Below, in pieces: positions 25,695 through 34,710 of a DNA stretch of 64,000 nucleotides. The notes below the pieces were generated by a model that was given only the letters and a program-made list of their open reading frames with translations, was not told the DNA's origin and did not search any database. This DNA comes from CAMQVM01 sp044433365 (GTDB lineage: Bacteria; Bacteroidota; Bacteroidia; Bacteroidales; Rikenellaceae). The translations under genes were made by a program, and so were the position numbers. The stretch is taken from positions 1-64,000 of the forward strand of contig JAWXTR010000001.1 of assembly GCA_044433365.1 (NCBI GenBank), read 5' to 3'. How positions within the stretch are numbered: the first letter of the stretch is position 1; every line of letters begins with the position of its first letter.

Positions 25695-26627
25695 TTATTT
25701 ACCCTTCTTATATTCTCGAACAAAATAGGTAGGGCGTTGTTTGGTCTCATTAAATATTCTTCCAAGATATTCGCCTATTATTCCTAATGAAATCAGTTGC
25801 ACTCCTCCTAAAAATAGTATAACCACAATTAATGTTGGAAAACCTTGAACCTCGTCGCCAACAATAAAAGTCTTAATAAGAAAATAGCACATATAGACGA
25901 ATGAAAAGATTGATACTAAAAAACCGATATAGGTTGATATTCTTAGTGGTGAGGTTGTAAATGAGGTGATGCCCTCTATCGCTAATTCAAATAGAGAAGA
26001 GTAGTTCCATTTTGATTCGCCTGATATTCTACTATCTCGCTGAAAAGTTAATTCGCATTTTTTAAATCCAATCCAGCAAAAAAGCCCTTTTGTGTACCTC
26101 TCGTTCTCTCTCATCCTTTTTAGTGAGTCGATACAAATTCGGTCTAATAACCTAAAATCGCCAACATTCTTTAATATGTCAAAACGAGAGCTATTTTGAA
26201 GGATTTTATAAAATAGAGTAGATAATTTTTTCCGCAACCAACTCTCCTTTCCTCTCTTCGTTCGTTTAGCATACACATCCTCATACCCCTCTTCCCATTT
26301 TTCTATCATTTTAGGAATAAGTGAAGGAGGGTCTTGTAAATCTGCATCCATTATTATCATACAATCGCCAGTAACATAATCAAAACCAGCAAGCATAGCA
26401 CACTCCTTACCGAAATTACGAGATAGGTCTATATAGCATATTTTATTATCGTTAGCGGCTATTTCTTGAATTAAAGATAGTGTATTGTCGCTGCTACCAT
26501 CGTTTACAAACAGAATTTCCCATTCATAATCTTCGATTTGATTAATCTGCTCTGTAATAGCTTTGTATAGAGGGGTAATGCAGCTCTCTTCGTTGTAGCA
26601 AGGAATTAATATCGAAATTTTTTTCAT
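25695..26627 (-). CDS. gtrB: bactoprenol glycosyltransferase GtrB-like
   Basis: A 310-residue GT2 enzyme anchored by two C-terminal transmembrane helices (residues about 230-290). The N-terminal catalytic domain shows LIPCYNEESCI, LFVNDGSSDNT and the metal-binding DAD (Asp94, Asp96) in MDADLQDPPSL. It charges undecaprenyl phosphate with glucose or a related sugar on the cytoplasmic face. It abuts gtrA directly (one base apart) and precedes the membrane Gtr enzyme, the standard three-gene cassette. Confidence 0.92.
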   Translation of the reverse strand: MKKISILIPCYNEESCITPLYKAITEQINQIEDYEWEILFVNDGSSDNTLSLIQEIAANDNKICYIDLSRNFGKECAMLAGFDYVTGDCMIIMDADLQDPPSLIPKMIEKWEEGYEDVYAKRTKRGKESWLRKKLSTLFYKILQNSSRFDILKNVGDFRLLDRICIDSLKRMRENERYTKGLFCWIGFKKCELTFQRDSRISGESKWNYSSLFELAIEGITSFTTSPLRISTYIGFLVSIFSFVYMCYFLIKTFIVGDEVQGFPTLIVVILFLGGVQLISLGIIGEYLGRIFNETKQRPTYFVREYKKGK

Positions 26628-27008
26628 CTATCTAAATGTTTTAGATTTAAAAACAAATCTAATTAATAAAAAATTTATTGGTACTACAATCATAATAACT
26701 GGTAGTGGTGCAATACTCTCACTGATACCGATATTTATAAATATTTTTAAAAGAACAATGTGAAGAGTGTAGTTAATTATATGACTAACAGCAAATCCAA
26801 TAGCCTTTTTTATAGATTTTCCCTCTTTAAAAGTAAAGATTGATGTGAGAAAGAAATTTAAGATAAGACTACAAATATAGCCTATTGAGTAGGCTACTAC
26901 GCTTGTGATTATTGGTAGCAGTAGGAGATAAATACCATAATGCGCTCCTGTCGCAACTACTCCAACAATGGCAAATTTAAAAAACTCTCTTATTTTGGTT
27001 CTGTTCAT
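26628..27008 (-). CDS. gtrA: GtrA-like flippase
   Basis: A 126-residue protein with four transmembrane helices that fits the GtrA family: FFKFAIVGVVATGAHYGIYL at the N-terminus, then SYIGYICS-like helix and NFFLTSIFTFKEGK. GtrA proteins are proposed to flip sugar-loaded undecaprenyl phosphate to the periplasm. First gene of the minus-strand cassette, contiguous with gtrB. A promoter-like site is seen about 120 bases upstream. Confidence 0.9.
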   Translation of the reverse strand: MNRTKIREFFKFAIVGVVATGAHYGIYLLLLPIITSVVAYSIGYICSLILNFFLTSIFTFKEGKSIKKAIGFAVSHIINYTLHIVLLKIFINIGISESIAPLPVIMIVVPINFLLIRFVFKSKTFR

Positions 27009-27025
27009 CTTTTAATCTGTACTGA

Positions 27026-27071
27026 AGGGAACTTCTAAAAATCGAATAAAACCAATTATTAGAACTCCCCT
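27026..27071. repeat. SE palindrome, type A
   Basis: AGGGAACTTCTAAAAATCGA followed by ATAAAACCAATTATTAGAAC and TCCCCT; identical to the copies at 49348 and 51148. It lies in the leader of the gtr operon. Confidence 0.92.
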
Positions 27072-27083
27072 GAAAGTAAAAAA

Positions 27084-27120
27084 GGAAAAGCTCTGAAAGT
27101 GAAATTTTAGAAGTTCTCCT
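27084..27120. repeat. SE-related palindrome, variant C
   Basis: GGAAAAGCTCTGAAAG ... TTTTAGAAGTTCTCC; the same variant as 19631-19671, placed 12 bases after an intact SE. Confidence 0.5.
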
Positions 27121-27129
27121 AAAGCAAAA

Positions 27130-27137
27130 CAAAGGTA
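27130..27137 (-). promoter_or_regulatory. possible -7 element of the gtr operon
   Basis: On the minus strand TACCTTTG matches TAnnTTTG, giving a transcript leader of about 115 bases that contains two SE-type hairpins before gtrA. Confidence 0.35.
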
Positions 27138-27479
27138 AAAAAAATATATGAAATAATGGTAAAAATGTAGAAAATATTGAGTGTGCATTTTGAAAAATTT
27201 AATTTATCTGGTTTTCTGTGATTTTAAAGGAAGTCGTTTTGGTTGAATATGTTGAGCTAAAGAGTGATTTTGACCTTTTTTAGGTTAAATTAATGCTCTT
27301 TTTTATGAAAAATTAAATTTTTCTTAAAAAAATTGTAATCTAGTAAATTACTATTTTTAAAAGTTAATCTATTGGTTGTTAGATAGCTAAAAATTAGATT
27401 TTATATACGTATGTTTTGCATGATAAATATTTTAACATTATTGTAATATTGAAATTTTTATTATTTGAATGCTTTTTCG

Positions 27480-27487
27480 TATCTTTG
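27480..27487 (+). promoter_or_regulatory. possible -7 element for the polysaccharide operon
   Basis: TATCTTTG followed by CAG matches TAnnTTTG; no TTTG at the right -33 spacing. This is the only good -7 match I found in the leader. Confidence 0.4.
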
Positions 27488-27997
27488 CAGTGGATTTAGG
27501 GATAATTTCAAAATTTTAACATTCTTTTAGCAAAATGGATTGTTTGAAAATATGCGTTAAAACTCAGAGTGATGAGAAATAAATTTTTTGAAATCTTATG
27601 TTGTAATTAATTGAAAATTAATTAATTAAATATTTACAGGTTTTAAAAAACTTAAATTTACAAACAAGGTGAAATTTTTTATAAAAACAAGAATTATTAC
27701 TGTTCTATAAAAATACAATCAACTGCAAGAATTTTTAATGATTAGGTTTGTAAAATTTTAAAATCGTTGTATAATATTATAAATTACAATTAAATATTGT
27801 ATTATATCTCTTTTTTAATGTTGTTATTGTATAACTAATATTGAAAAATATAATACTTGTTTTTTGCTAATTTAGTTGCTTTAAAAATAGGTGTAGCTTG
27901 ATGTAAAGTTAGTTATAGCTGTCCTGAAAGGTTCGAAGTTGTTGGATTGAATTTAAGGGATGTTACGTTGTTATGAATTACAATTGTTCGGTTACAG

Positions 27998-28013
27998 ACG
28001 TTGTGCACAACGT
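27998..28013. promoter_or_regulatory. 16-bp perfect palindrome
   Basis: ACGTTGTGCACAACGT is self-complementary and GC-rich compared with its surroundings. It could be an operator, but its upstream flank GGTTACAGACG is shared (inverted) with the REP-like repeat at 22476-22492, so it may be a repeat remnant. Confidence 0.45.
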
Positions 28014-28069
28014 GTATACGGGCTGGGTGCGGTTCCAGTTTTTGAGAATAAGCCGATAAAACCAATTAT

Positions 28070-28236
28070 TAAGTAGGGTAAAATAATTATTGGTGTATTT
28101 TTAATAGTGCTATTGGAGATGAGATTTTTTGCTATTGAATCGAAAATATAGTGGTTCTATATTGAGATTTAATAGTGAAAAATATCGCTCCAAGAGTGCT
28201 ATTAAGAATATGGTAATAATTGTTTTACACTACTTA
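28070..28236 (-). repeat. 167-bp MITE, full length
   Basis: TAAGTAGGG at the left and CACTACTTA at the right, the reverse orientation of the copies at 37073 and 47224. The left flank ATAAAACCAATTATTA equals the interior of an SE and the right flank TAACTCTTCC resembles the SE end, so this copy probably landed in an SE. Confidence 0.95.
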
Positions 28237-28288
28237 TAACTCTTCCAAAATAGGAGAAATAATTTTAAAGGGATAAAAAGGAATATTT

Positions 28289-29692
28289 ATGACACACGTA
28301 GAAAAATCAAATAAACTATTATCGGCACTTGTCGTATCTTTTGATGTTGTGATAATTAATTTGTTGTTCGTTCTATTCAGTTTTATTTGGAAAAATCATC
28401 AACCACCAATTTTTATAGGTTCAGTATTTCCAATTCTGCTTTCATTTACTGTAAGTTATATTATTAGTATCTATTTTACAGGTGTAGCATTATACTACCG
28501 TATGGTACGTCCTGATCAAATATTTAGAAAGACTTTTAAGTCGATGGTGGTATTCTTATTAATCTGGATTCTTTTTACCAATATAATAAATATAGGTATT
28601 GGATTAAATAGAGCCATCGTACTATTCTTCTCAATTACCACAATCTTGATTCTTCTGTTTCGCCTTTTGTGTCACTCATTTTTAAAATCGAGACGCAAAA
28701 GGGGGCGTAATAGCTGTGATATAATCTATATAGGAAGTAGCTCGAGTATACGTGAGCTTTATGAGGAGATGACTCAACAGCTTACAATGGGTTATAACAT
28801 AATTGGATACTTTGACGAAACTCCAAATTTGAAATTTGGAGATAAGTGTAGCTATTTAGGTCATAGTGGTGAGGTTGTTGACTATTTGGCAAATAATAGA
28901 GTAGATAGAGTATATTGTGGATTGAAGTCTAAAGATAGAGATATAATTATGCCTATTATAAACTATTGCGAGGGCAATCTTATACGATTTTTTAGTGTGC
29001 CAAATTTCAGGAACTACTGTCAGCGTAGAGTCTCACTTGATATGTTTAGTAATGTGCCTCTACTTACCATAAGAATTGAACCGCTAAGTTTGCCCATTAA
29101 CAAATTTTCAAAGAGATTTTTTGATGTCATTTTTTCCTTGTCATTTTTATGTACTGCATTTTTACCAATCTATCTACTAGTTGGAATAATTACAAAAATT
29201 ACCTCACCAGGTCCCATATTTTTTAAACAGAAGCGTCATGGTTTGGATGGAAAGGAGTTTTATATGTACAAATTCCGTTCGATGAAAGTCAACAATGATG
29301 CCGATACTCTGCAAGCCACTGTGGACGATCCACGAAAGACCAAATTTGGAAACTTTTTACGAAAATCGAGCATCGACGAGCTTCCGCAATTTATAAATGT
29401 ATTAAAGGGTGATATGTCGGTAGTGGGTCCACGACCACACATGGTAAAACATACCGAAGAGTATTCAAAACTTATAAAAACCTATATGGTGCGCCACTAC
29501 ATCAAACCTGGTGTTACAGGTTGGGCGCAAGTTACAGGCTTTAGAGGTGAGACAAAAGAGTTGTCGGATATGGAGGGGCGAGTAAAGGCCGATATTTGGT
29601 ATATAGAGCATTGGACTTTTACCCTCGATTTATATATAATTTATAAGACTGTGGCTAATATAGTTAGACGAAAAGATAAAAATGCCTTTTAG
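28289..29692 (+). CDS. undecaprenyl-phosphate hexose-1-phosphate transferase (WcaJ/WbaP type)
   Basis: A 467-residue inner-membrane enzyme that starts the repeat unit by transferring a hexose-1-phosphate, usually glucose or galactose, from UDP-sugar to undecaprenyl phosphate. Four or five N-terminal helices precede a CoA-binding-like domain (CDIIYIGSSSSI), then the membrane-inserted catalytic domain: FFKQKRHGLDGKEFYMYKFRSM, SSIDELPQFINVLKGDMSVVGPRP and VTGWAQVTGFRGE. All transferase signatures are intact. The purine-rich AAAGGGATAAAAAGGAA before the ATG may help ribosome binding. First gene of the exopolysaccharide locus. Confidence 0.94.
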   Translation: MTHVEKSNKLLSALVVSFDVVIINLLFVLFSFIWKNHQPPIFIGSVFPILLSFTVSYIISIYFTGVALYYRMVRPDQIFRKTFKSMVVFLLIWILFTNIINIGIGLNRAIVLFFSITTILILLFRLLCHSFLKSRRKRGRNSCDIIYIGSSSSIRELYEEMTQQLTMGYNIIGYFDETPNLKFGDKCSYLGHSGEVVDYLANNRVDRVYCGLKSKDRDIIMPIINYCEGNLIRFFSVPNFRNYCQRRVSLDMFSNVPLLTIRIEPLSLPINKFSKRFFDVIFSLSFLCTAFLPIYLLVGIITKITSPGPIFFKQKRHGLDGKEFYMYKFRSMKVNNDADTLQATVDDPRKTKFGNFLRKSSIDELPQFINVLKGDMSVVGPRPHMVKHTEEYSKLIKTYMVRHYIKPGVTGWAQVTGFRGETKELSDMEGRVKADIWYIEHWTFTLDLYIIYKTVANIVRRKDKNAF

Positions 29693-29720
29693 TGCGATAA
29701 GAGTAGAGGAAAATATCCTA

Positions 29721-29767
29721 AGGTAACTTCTAAAAATTGGATGAAAACCAATCATTAGAACTCTCTT
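29721..29767. repeat. SE palindrome within the EPS operon
   Basis: AGGTAACTTCTAAAAATTGG ... CCAATCATTAGAACTCTCTT; tips diverged at several positions. It sits between the initiating transferase and wza, so it must be transcribed if the locus is one operon. Confidence 0.75.
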
Positions 29768-29802
29768 TAAAATAGAAAAAATATAATTAGAAAGATATAA
29801 AA

Positions 29803-30591
29803 ATGAAATTTAAAGAACTTGTAATTGCAACAGTACTGCTACTATTTTCTTCTTGTGCATCGGTAAAAAACATTGCCTATTTTCAAGATGTAAACCCATC
29901 TGTTGCGCTATCGACTGCTCCAGAGAAGGAGATTCGATTTAAACCAGACGACAAACTATCGATTATTGTAAGCACTAAAGATGTGCTTCTGGATGGATTG
30001 TTTAACTTGCCTATCGCAACTCGTGCTATAGGTAGTAATAGTCAATCGGGACAAAATTATGTTGCAACATATACTGTCAATAGCGATGGTAAGATAGATT
30101 TCCCTGTGTTAGGACTAATAAAAATTGGTGGTTTGACACGTTTTGAGGTTAGTCAAGAGATAAAAAATAGGTTAATATTAGAGAGCCTTGTAGCTGACCC
30201 AATTGTATCGGTAGAATACGACAATTTGGTGCTTTCGGTGTTGGGTGAGGTGACAAATCCAGGGCGTTATAATATAGATAGAGATAAAATAACTATTATC
30301 GATGCTTTAAGCATGGCAGGTGATTTAACAATTTATGGCAAACGTGAAAATGTAACGGTTGTTCGTGCGGAAAATGGTAAACAGGTGCCATATAGGGTTA
30401 ATCTTCTTAATATCAGCGAACTGTATATGTCGCCAGTATATTATCTACAACAAAATGATATGGTATATGTAGAGCCAAACGATGTAAAGGCTCGACAATC
30501 TACAGTAAATGGTAATAATGTTCGTTCAACCTCATTTTGGATCTCTCTAGCTTCGCTAATGACCACTATATCGTTGATTTTTATCCGATAA
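29803..30591 (+). CDS. wza: polysaccharide export outer-membrane lipoprotein (Wza-like)
   Basis: A 262-residue lipoprotein: signal peptide with lipobox FSSC (Cys18), then the polysaccharide biosynthesis/export domain (IRFKPDDKLSIIVSTKD to SDGKIDFPVLGLIKIGG) and an SLBB domain (LSVLGEVTNPGRYNIDRD ... IIDALSMAGDL). A C-terminal hydrophobic segment (WISLASLMTTISLIFI) may span the outer membrane as in Wza. It forms the exit channel for the polymer together with Wzc in the inner membrane. Shorter than E. coli Wza (one fewer SLBB), as usual for Bacteroidetes. Confidence 0.93.
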   Translation: MKFKELVIATVLLLFSSCASVKNIAYFQDVNPSVALSTAPEKEIRFKPDDKLSIIVSTKDVLLDGLFNLPIATRAIGSNSQSGQNYVATYTVNSDGKIDFPVLGLIKIGGLTRFEVSQEIKNRLILESLVADPIVSVEYDNLVLSVLGEVTNPGRYNIDRDKITIIDALSMAGDLTIYGKRENVTVVRAENGKQVPYRVNLLNISELYMSPVYYLQQNDMVYVEPNDVKARQSTVNGNNVRSTSFWISLASLMTTISLIFIR

Positions 30592-30598
30592 TAAAATA

Positions 30599-30644
30599 AG
30601 GGAACCTCTAAAATCTATCAAAATCCAGAATTTAGAACTCCACT
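30599..30644. repeat. SE palindrome within the EPS operon
   Basis: AGGGAACCTCTAAAATC ... CAGAATTTAGAACTCCACT, type B, filling most of the 67-base gap between wza and wzc. Confidence 0.82.
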
Positions 30645-30658
30645 AAAATAAAAGAAAT

Positions 30659-33133
30659 ATGTCAAACAACCAATTTAATGATATAAATTTTGACTCTGAA
30701 TCGAGTAATTCGCTCAGTATAAAAGAGATTTTCTTTCTCTTTTTATCTAAATGGTATCTATTTGTAATCTCAATTGCTATTGCTCTAACTGCTGGGGTGG
30801 TATATCTAAAGGTTACAACCCCTATCTACACACGTAGTGCTGAAATTCTTATAAAAGAGGACGATAAAGGTAGCTCAATATCGGGAGCTGCAAGCGAAAT
30901 AGCAAATTTGGGGATAATCTCCTCAAATACAAATGTTGTAAACGAGATGCGTTCGCTAAAATCGCTAACATTTGCTACTGAGATTGTAAATCTTTTAAAA
31001 CTCGATGTAGACTACAGTGTAAACGATGGATGGCGTGATAGAGTACTCTACGGTACATCACAACCTATTGCGGTAGATTTCGATAGTTCAAATCCTTATA
31101 GTAGTCTCTCTTTTGTAGTCGATTTTATTGGTGAAAATGAGTTCGAATTGAAAGATTTTGAGTGGATTAATAATGGAAATGAGCACGAAAGTGGTATTAT
31201 AGTAGAGGCATCTATGCTCGATACAATTTCTACTCCTGTGGGGAAAGTTGTTGTTAGACCAACTATGTTTTTCCCAAAACATGGTTATGATGGTTCGATA
31301 AAGGTTGCAAAATCTAATATTTATGATGTAGCAAAAAGCTACGCTTCAAAAATAGGGGTTTCTCTTAGTGATAAAGAGTCGACAACAATACTTATAACCA
31401 TGACCGACGAGTCGCCACAACGCTCGGACGACTACATCAACACCCTAATTTCGGTCTATAACGAAAGTTGGATAAAAGACAAAAACCAAATTGCTATTAG
31501 TACCGACCGTTTTATTAGTGAGCGTTTAGAGGTGATTTCGCAAACGCTTGGAGTTGTCGATGAAGATATTTCGGAGTTTAAAAGTGAGAACAAAATGCCA
31601 AATCTTGAGCTTGCTACATCGATGTATATGAAAGAGAGTAGCGAACTTGATGTAAAAGTGTCGGAGATTAGCAATCAAATAGCAATGGCTCGCTATATAC
31701 GTGATTATCTAACCTCTGATAGCCATAAAAATCAGCTTCTACCTGCAAATTCAGGTATTTCGGAATCAAATATTGAGACACAAATAGCATCTTATAACGA
31801 TATTTTACTTCAGCGCAATAGGGTGGTGGTAAATAGTAGTACAACCAATCCAATTGTTGTAAATTTCGATAGGGAGCTTTCGGCAATGCGTGAGGCAATC
31901 GTTACATCTGTCGATAATCAGATTGTGATTTTGCAAACACAGTTAAATTCGATAAGTATACGTGAAGCTGCTGCTTCTAAGCGTATTGTAGATAATCCAA
32001 AGCAGGCTAAAGAGCTGCTAACGGTGAGTCGTCAACAGAAAGTAATGGAGTCGATATATCTCTATCTGCTTCAAAAGCGTGAGGAGAACCAGCTTACACA
32101 AGCCTTCACAGCCTATAACACTCGTATTATTAATATGCCAAATGGTAGCTCAATTCCTACCTCGCCAGTTAATAGACAAATATTGCTTGTTGCATTAATG
32201 TTGGGTTTAATTGTTCCAGCTGCGATAATCTATCTGCTAGAGAACATGGTAACGGTGGTAAGAGGGCGAAAAGATATTGAAAATCTAAAAATTACCTTCC
32301 TTGGCGAAATTCCTCAAAAAGATGGAGGTAAAAAGCGAAGTTATCGTAAAGTTATAGCACGAAAAATTCAAAATATTTTTGGAAAGAGCAATGTAAGCGA
32401 CTCTTCCGACTATTTAGTGGTAAAGGAGAGAAGTCGTAATATCATAAACGAGGCGTTTAGAATTGTACGTTCAAATATCGAGTTTGTACTAAATAAAGAG
32501 AGTGACTCAAATGTAATTATGACCACTTCGCTTAATCCAAGTTCTGGTAAAACGTTCGTATCTCTAAATCTTGCTACAACTTTTGCACTTAAAGGTAGCA
32601 GGGTGTTGATTATCGACCTTGATATTCGTAAAGCAACAATAAGCGGGGCAACAACTTCGGCAAAACGTGGTATTACAAACTACCTAAATCATAGCGAAAA
32701 CAATCTGCTTTCGCTAATTGTTAAGAGTGAAATCTACTCAACGTTAGATGTTTTGCCAGTGGGTGTAATTCCTCCAAATCCTACAGAATTGTTGTTAGAT
32801 AGTCGTCTGAAAGATGCTTTCGAGCTATTACGTCAAAATTATGACTACATATTTGTCGACTGCCCACCAAGTGAGATTGTGGCCGATGTGTCGATTATCA
32901 ACAACTTTGTAGACCTAACACTCTACATAGCACGTGTAGGCTCAATAGAGCGCACCGCCCTAAAAGAGATTGACAAATTCTACACCGAAAACCGCTACAA
33001 AAACATCTCCCTAATCCTTAACGACTCAGGAGCAATGGGTGGTAATTATGGCTATGGTTATGGCTATGGTTACGGCTATGGTTATGGTTATGGTTATGGT
33101 TATGGAAATAGTGGGTATACTGAGGAGGATTAA
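30659..33133 (+). CDS. wzc: polysaccharide co-polymerase tyrosine autokinase (Wzc-like)
   Basis: An 824-residue inner-membrane protein. Two transmembrane helices (residues about 32-52 and 515-535) flank a long periplasmic Wzz-type region with coiled coil; the C-terminal cytoplasmic BY-kinase has Walker A NPSSGKT (residues 626-632), Walker A' VLIIDLDIRK and Walker B YIFVDCPP. The tail consists of ten Tyr-Gly pairs and a final Tyr (residues 797-819), the autophosphorylation cluster. Cyclic phosphorylation of the tail controls chain length and export with Wza. The tail is encoded by a slippage-prone hexamer tract. Confidence 0.95.
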   Translation: MSNNQFNDINFDSESSNSLSIKEIFFLFLSKWYLFVISIAIALTAGVVYLKVTTPIYTRSAEILIKEDDKGSSISGAASEIANLGIISSNTNVVNEMRSLKSLTFATEIVNLLKLDVDYSVNDGWRDRVLYGTSQPIAVDFDSSNPYSSLSFVVDFIGENEFELKDFEWINNGNEHESGIIVEASMLDTISTPVGKVVVRPTMFFPKHGYDGSIKVAKSNIYDVAKSYASKIGVSLSDKESTTILITMTDESPQRSDDYINTLISVYNESWIKDKNQIAISTDRFISERLEVISQTLGVVDEDISEFKSENKMPNLELATSMYMKESSELDVKVSEISNQIAMARYIRDYLTSDSHKNQLLPANSGISESNIETQIASYNDILLQRNRVVVNSSTTNPIVVNFDRELSAMREAIVTSVDNQIVILQTQLNSISIREAAASKRIVDNPKQAKELLTVSRQQKVMESIYLYLLQKREENQLTQAFTAYNTRIINMPNGSSIPTSPVNRQILLVALMLGLIVPAAIIYLLENMVTVVRGRKDIENLKITFLGEIPQKDGGKKRSYRKVIARKIQNIFGKSNVSDSSDYLVVKERSRNIINEAFRIVRSNIEFVLNKESDSNVIMTTSLNPSSGKTFVSLNLATTFALKGSRVLIIDLDIRKATISGATTSAKRGITNYLNHSENNLLSLIVKSEIYSTLDVLPVGVIPPNPTELLLDSRLKDAFELLRQNYDYIFVDCPPSEIVADVSIINNFVDLTLYIARVGSIERTALKEIDKFYTENRYKNISLILNDSGAMGGNYGYGYGYGYGYGYGYGYGYGNSGYTEED
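33047..33106 (+). repeat. hexanucleotide tract encoding the Wzc tyrosine tail
   Basis: Ten in-frame units of TAT/TAC plus GGT/GGC/GGA (four identical TATGGT near the 3' end) encode (Tyr-Gly)10. Gain or loss of units would change the number of phosphorylatable tyrosines without a frameshift. Confidence 0.95.
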
Positions 33134-33150
33134 TTTGGAGATATAAATAC

Positions 33151-34710
33151 ATGACAAATAATTTAGTCAATAGTAAGCGAATAGCAAGAAATACTTTAAT
33201 GCTCTATTTCCGTATGCTTGTAATGATGGTGGTAACATTATTTACATCTCGAGTTGTACTGAATGAACTAGGAGTTGATGATTATGGTATATATAATGTG
33301 GTTGGTGGTATAGTTGCAATGTTTACAATGATTTCTGGTTCGTTATCATCTGCTATCAGTAGGTTTATTACCTTTGAATTGGGTAAAGGTAGTCAAGCGA
33401 AATTAAGTAGAATTTTTTCTACTTCGGTTATAATTCAAATAATTATTGCAGTTATTATAACTATTCTAGTTGAGACTGTAGGTCTATGGTTTTTAATGAA
33501 CAAAATGGTTATTTCAGTTGAAAGAATGTTAGCAGCTAAATTTGTATTACAATTTTCTCTTTTAACACTTATTATAAATATTATAAGTATTCCATATAAT
33601 GCTGTAATAATTGCTCACGAGCGAATGAGTGCTTTTGCTTATATAAGTATTGTTGAGGCAGCAGGTAGACTTGCAATTGCCTATTTTATTGCTATGTCAC
33701 CTGTCGATAAACTAATTTTTTATTCATTTTTAATGGCAGTAGTAGCACTTATAATTCGTATTATTTATAGTATATATTGTAAGCGTAATTTTGAGGAAGC
33801 AAAATTTAGATGGATTTTTGATAAAAAATTGCTTAAAGAGATGTTTGGTTTTGCAGGTTGGAATTTTTTTGGATTATCTTCGATGCTTTTTAGAGATCAT
33901 GGTGTAAATATTTTGCTTAATATGTTTGGTGGACCATCAGTAAATGCTGCACGTGGAATTTCAACGCAAGTAAGTGTAGCTGTTACTCAATTTTCTGCTA
34001 ATTTTATGACAGCCATTGATCCTCAAATTATCAAATCATATGCAAATAATGATAAAAATTATCTAATCTCGCTTATATTTCAAGGAGCTAGATTTTCTTT
34101 TTATATGGTGTTAATTTTATCATTACCTATATTATTAAATACTGATTACATTTTATCAATATGGCTTATAGAAGTTCCTAAACATACTGTTTTATTTGTC
34201 CAATTATCCTTAATATTTGGAATGTCACAAGCATTGCAAGGTACTTTAATTACAACAATATTAGCGACAGGAAATTTACGTAATATACAGCTTATTATTG
34301 GATTTATTCAAATCATGAATTTGCCAATTTCTTATTTAATGCTAAAAAATGGAATGATTCCAGAAACAGTTATGTTTGTGGCAATTGCATTGTCTATATG
34401 TTGTTTATTAACTCGTATATATATGCTTCAAAATATGATAGGTATATCATTTGTGAATTTTTTGCAGAATGTTGTGTTAAATATAATAAGCGTATGTGTT
34501 TTTTCATCAATATTACCTTATTATGTAGCTCAAAAGCTTAATGCCGATTTTATATCGTTTTTGATTATAAGTATAGTGTCTGTAATTTGTTCTTTGATAT
34601 CAGTTTATTTTGTTGGTTGTAATAATAAAGAGAGAGAATTTGTAAAAAATAGAATTATTATAATTATAAATAAAATTATAAATAAAATTATAAATAAAAA
34701 ATCATGTTAA
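33151..34710 (+). CDS. wzx: polysaccharide repeat-unit flippase (Wzx-like)
   Basis: A 519-residue MOP-superfamily membrane protein with about 12-14 helices that moves undecaprenyl-linked repeat units across the inner membrane. The N-terminus RNTLMLYFRMLVMMVVTLFTSRVVLNELGVDDYGIYNVVGG is a common form in Bacteroidetes capsule loci (quoted here in part: TSRVVLNELGVDDYGIYNVV). From this gene to about 37.9 kb the DNA is clearly more AT-rich, with codons such as ATA, AAT and TTA. Its last 7 bases overlap the next glycosyltransferase. Confidence 0.9.
   Translation: MTNNLVNSKRIARNTLMLYFRMLVMMVVTLFTSRVVLNELGVDDYGIYNVVGGIVAMFTMISGSLSSAISRFITFELGKGSQAKLSRIFSTSVIIQIIIAVIITILVETVGLWFLMNKMVISVERMLAAKFVLQFSLLTLIINIISIPYNAVIIAHERMSAFAYISIVEAAGRLAIAYFIAMSPVDKLIFYSFLMAVVALIIRIIYSIYCKRNFEEAKFRWIFDKKLLKEMFGFAGWNFFGLSSMLFRDHGVNILLNMFGGPSVNAARGISTQVSVAVTQFSANFMTAIDPQIIKSYANNDKNYLISLIFQGARFSFYMVLILSLPILLNTDYILSIWLIEVPKHTVLFVQLSLIFGMSQALQGTLITTILATGNLRNIQLIIGFIQIMNLPISYLMLKNGMIPETVMFVAIALSICCLLTRIYMLQNMIGISFVNFLQNVVLNIISVCVFSSILPYYVAQKLNADFISFLIISIVSVICSLISVYFVGCNNKEREFVKNRIIIIINKIINKIINKKSC

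Larger units (their letters stand above)
27140..28069. other. long gene-free AT-rich leader of the polysaccharide locus
   Basis: No open frame with coding character is visible on either strand over about 930 bases, between the divergent gtr operon and the exopolysaccharide locus. It contains one -7-like site (27480-27487), a 16-bp perfect palindrome (27998-28013) and a GC-richer tail (28019-28040). An mRNA starting near 27494 would carry about 800 untranslated bases including the MITE at 28070. No UpxY/NusG-type regulator gene is present in the window. Confidence 0.6.

Noticed and set aside
24101..27008. gtr cassette as part of the EPS operon
   Set aside because: It is on the opposite strand with its own leader and is separated by more than 1 kb; it more likely modifies another surface glycan, though it could act on the EPS.
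27140..28069. Small regulator gene such as upxY or an invertible promoter
   Set aside because: No frame of convincing length or start context, and no pair of inverted recombinase-type repeats was seen by eye.
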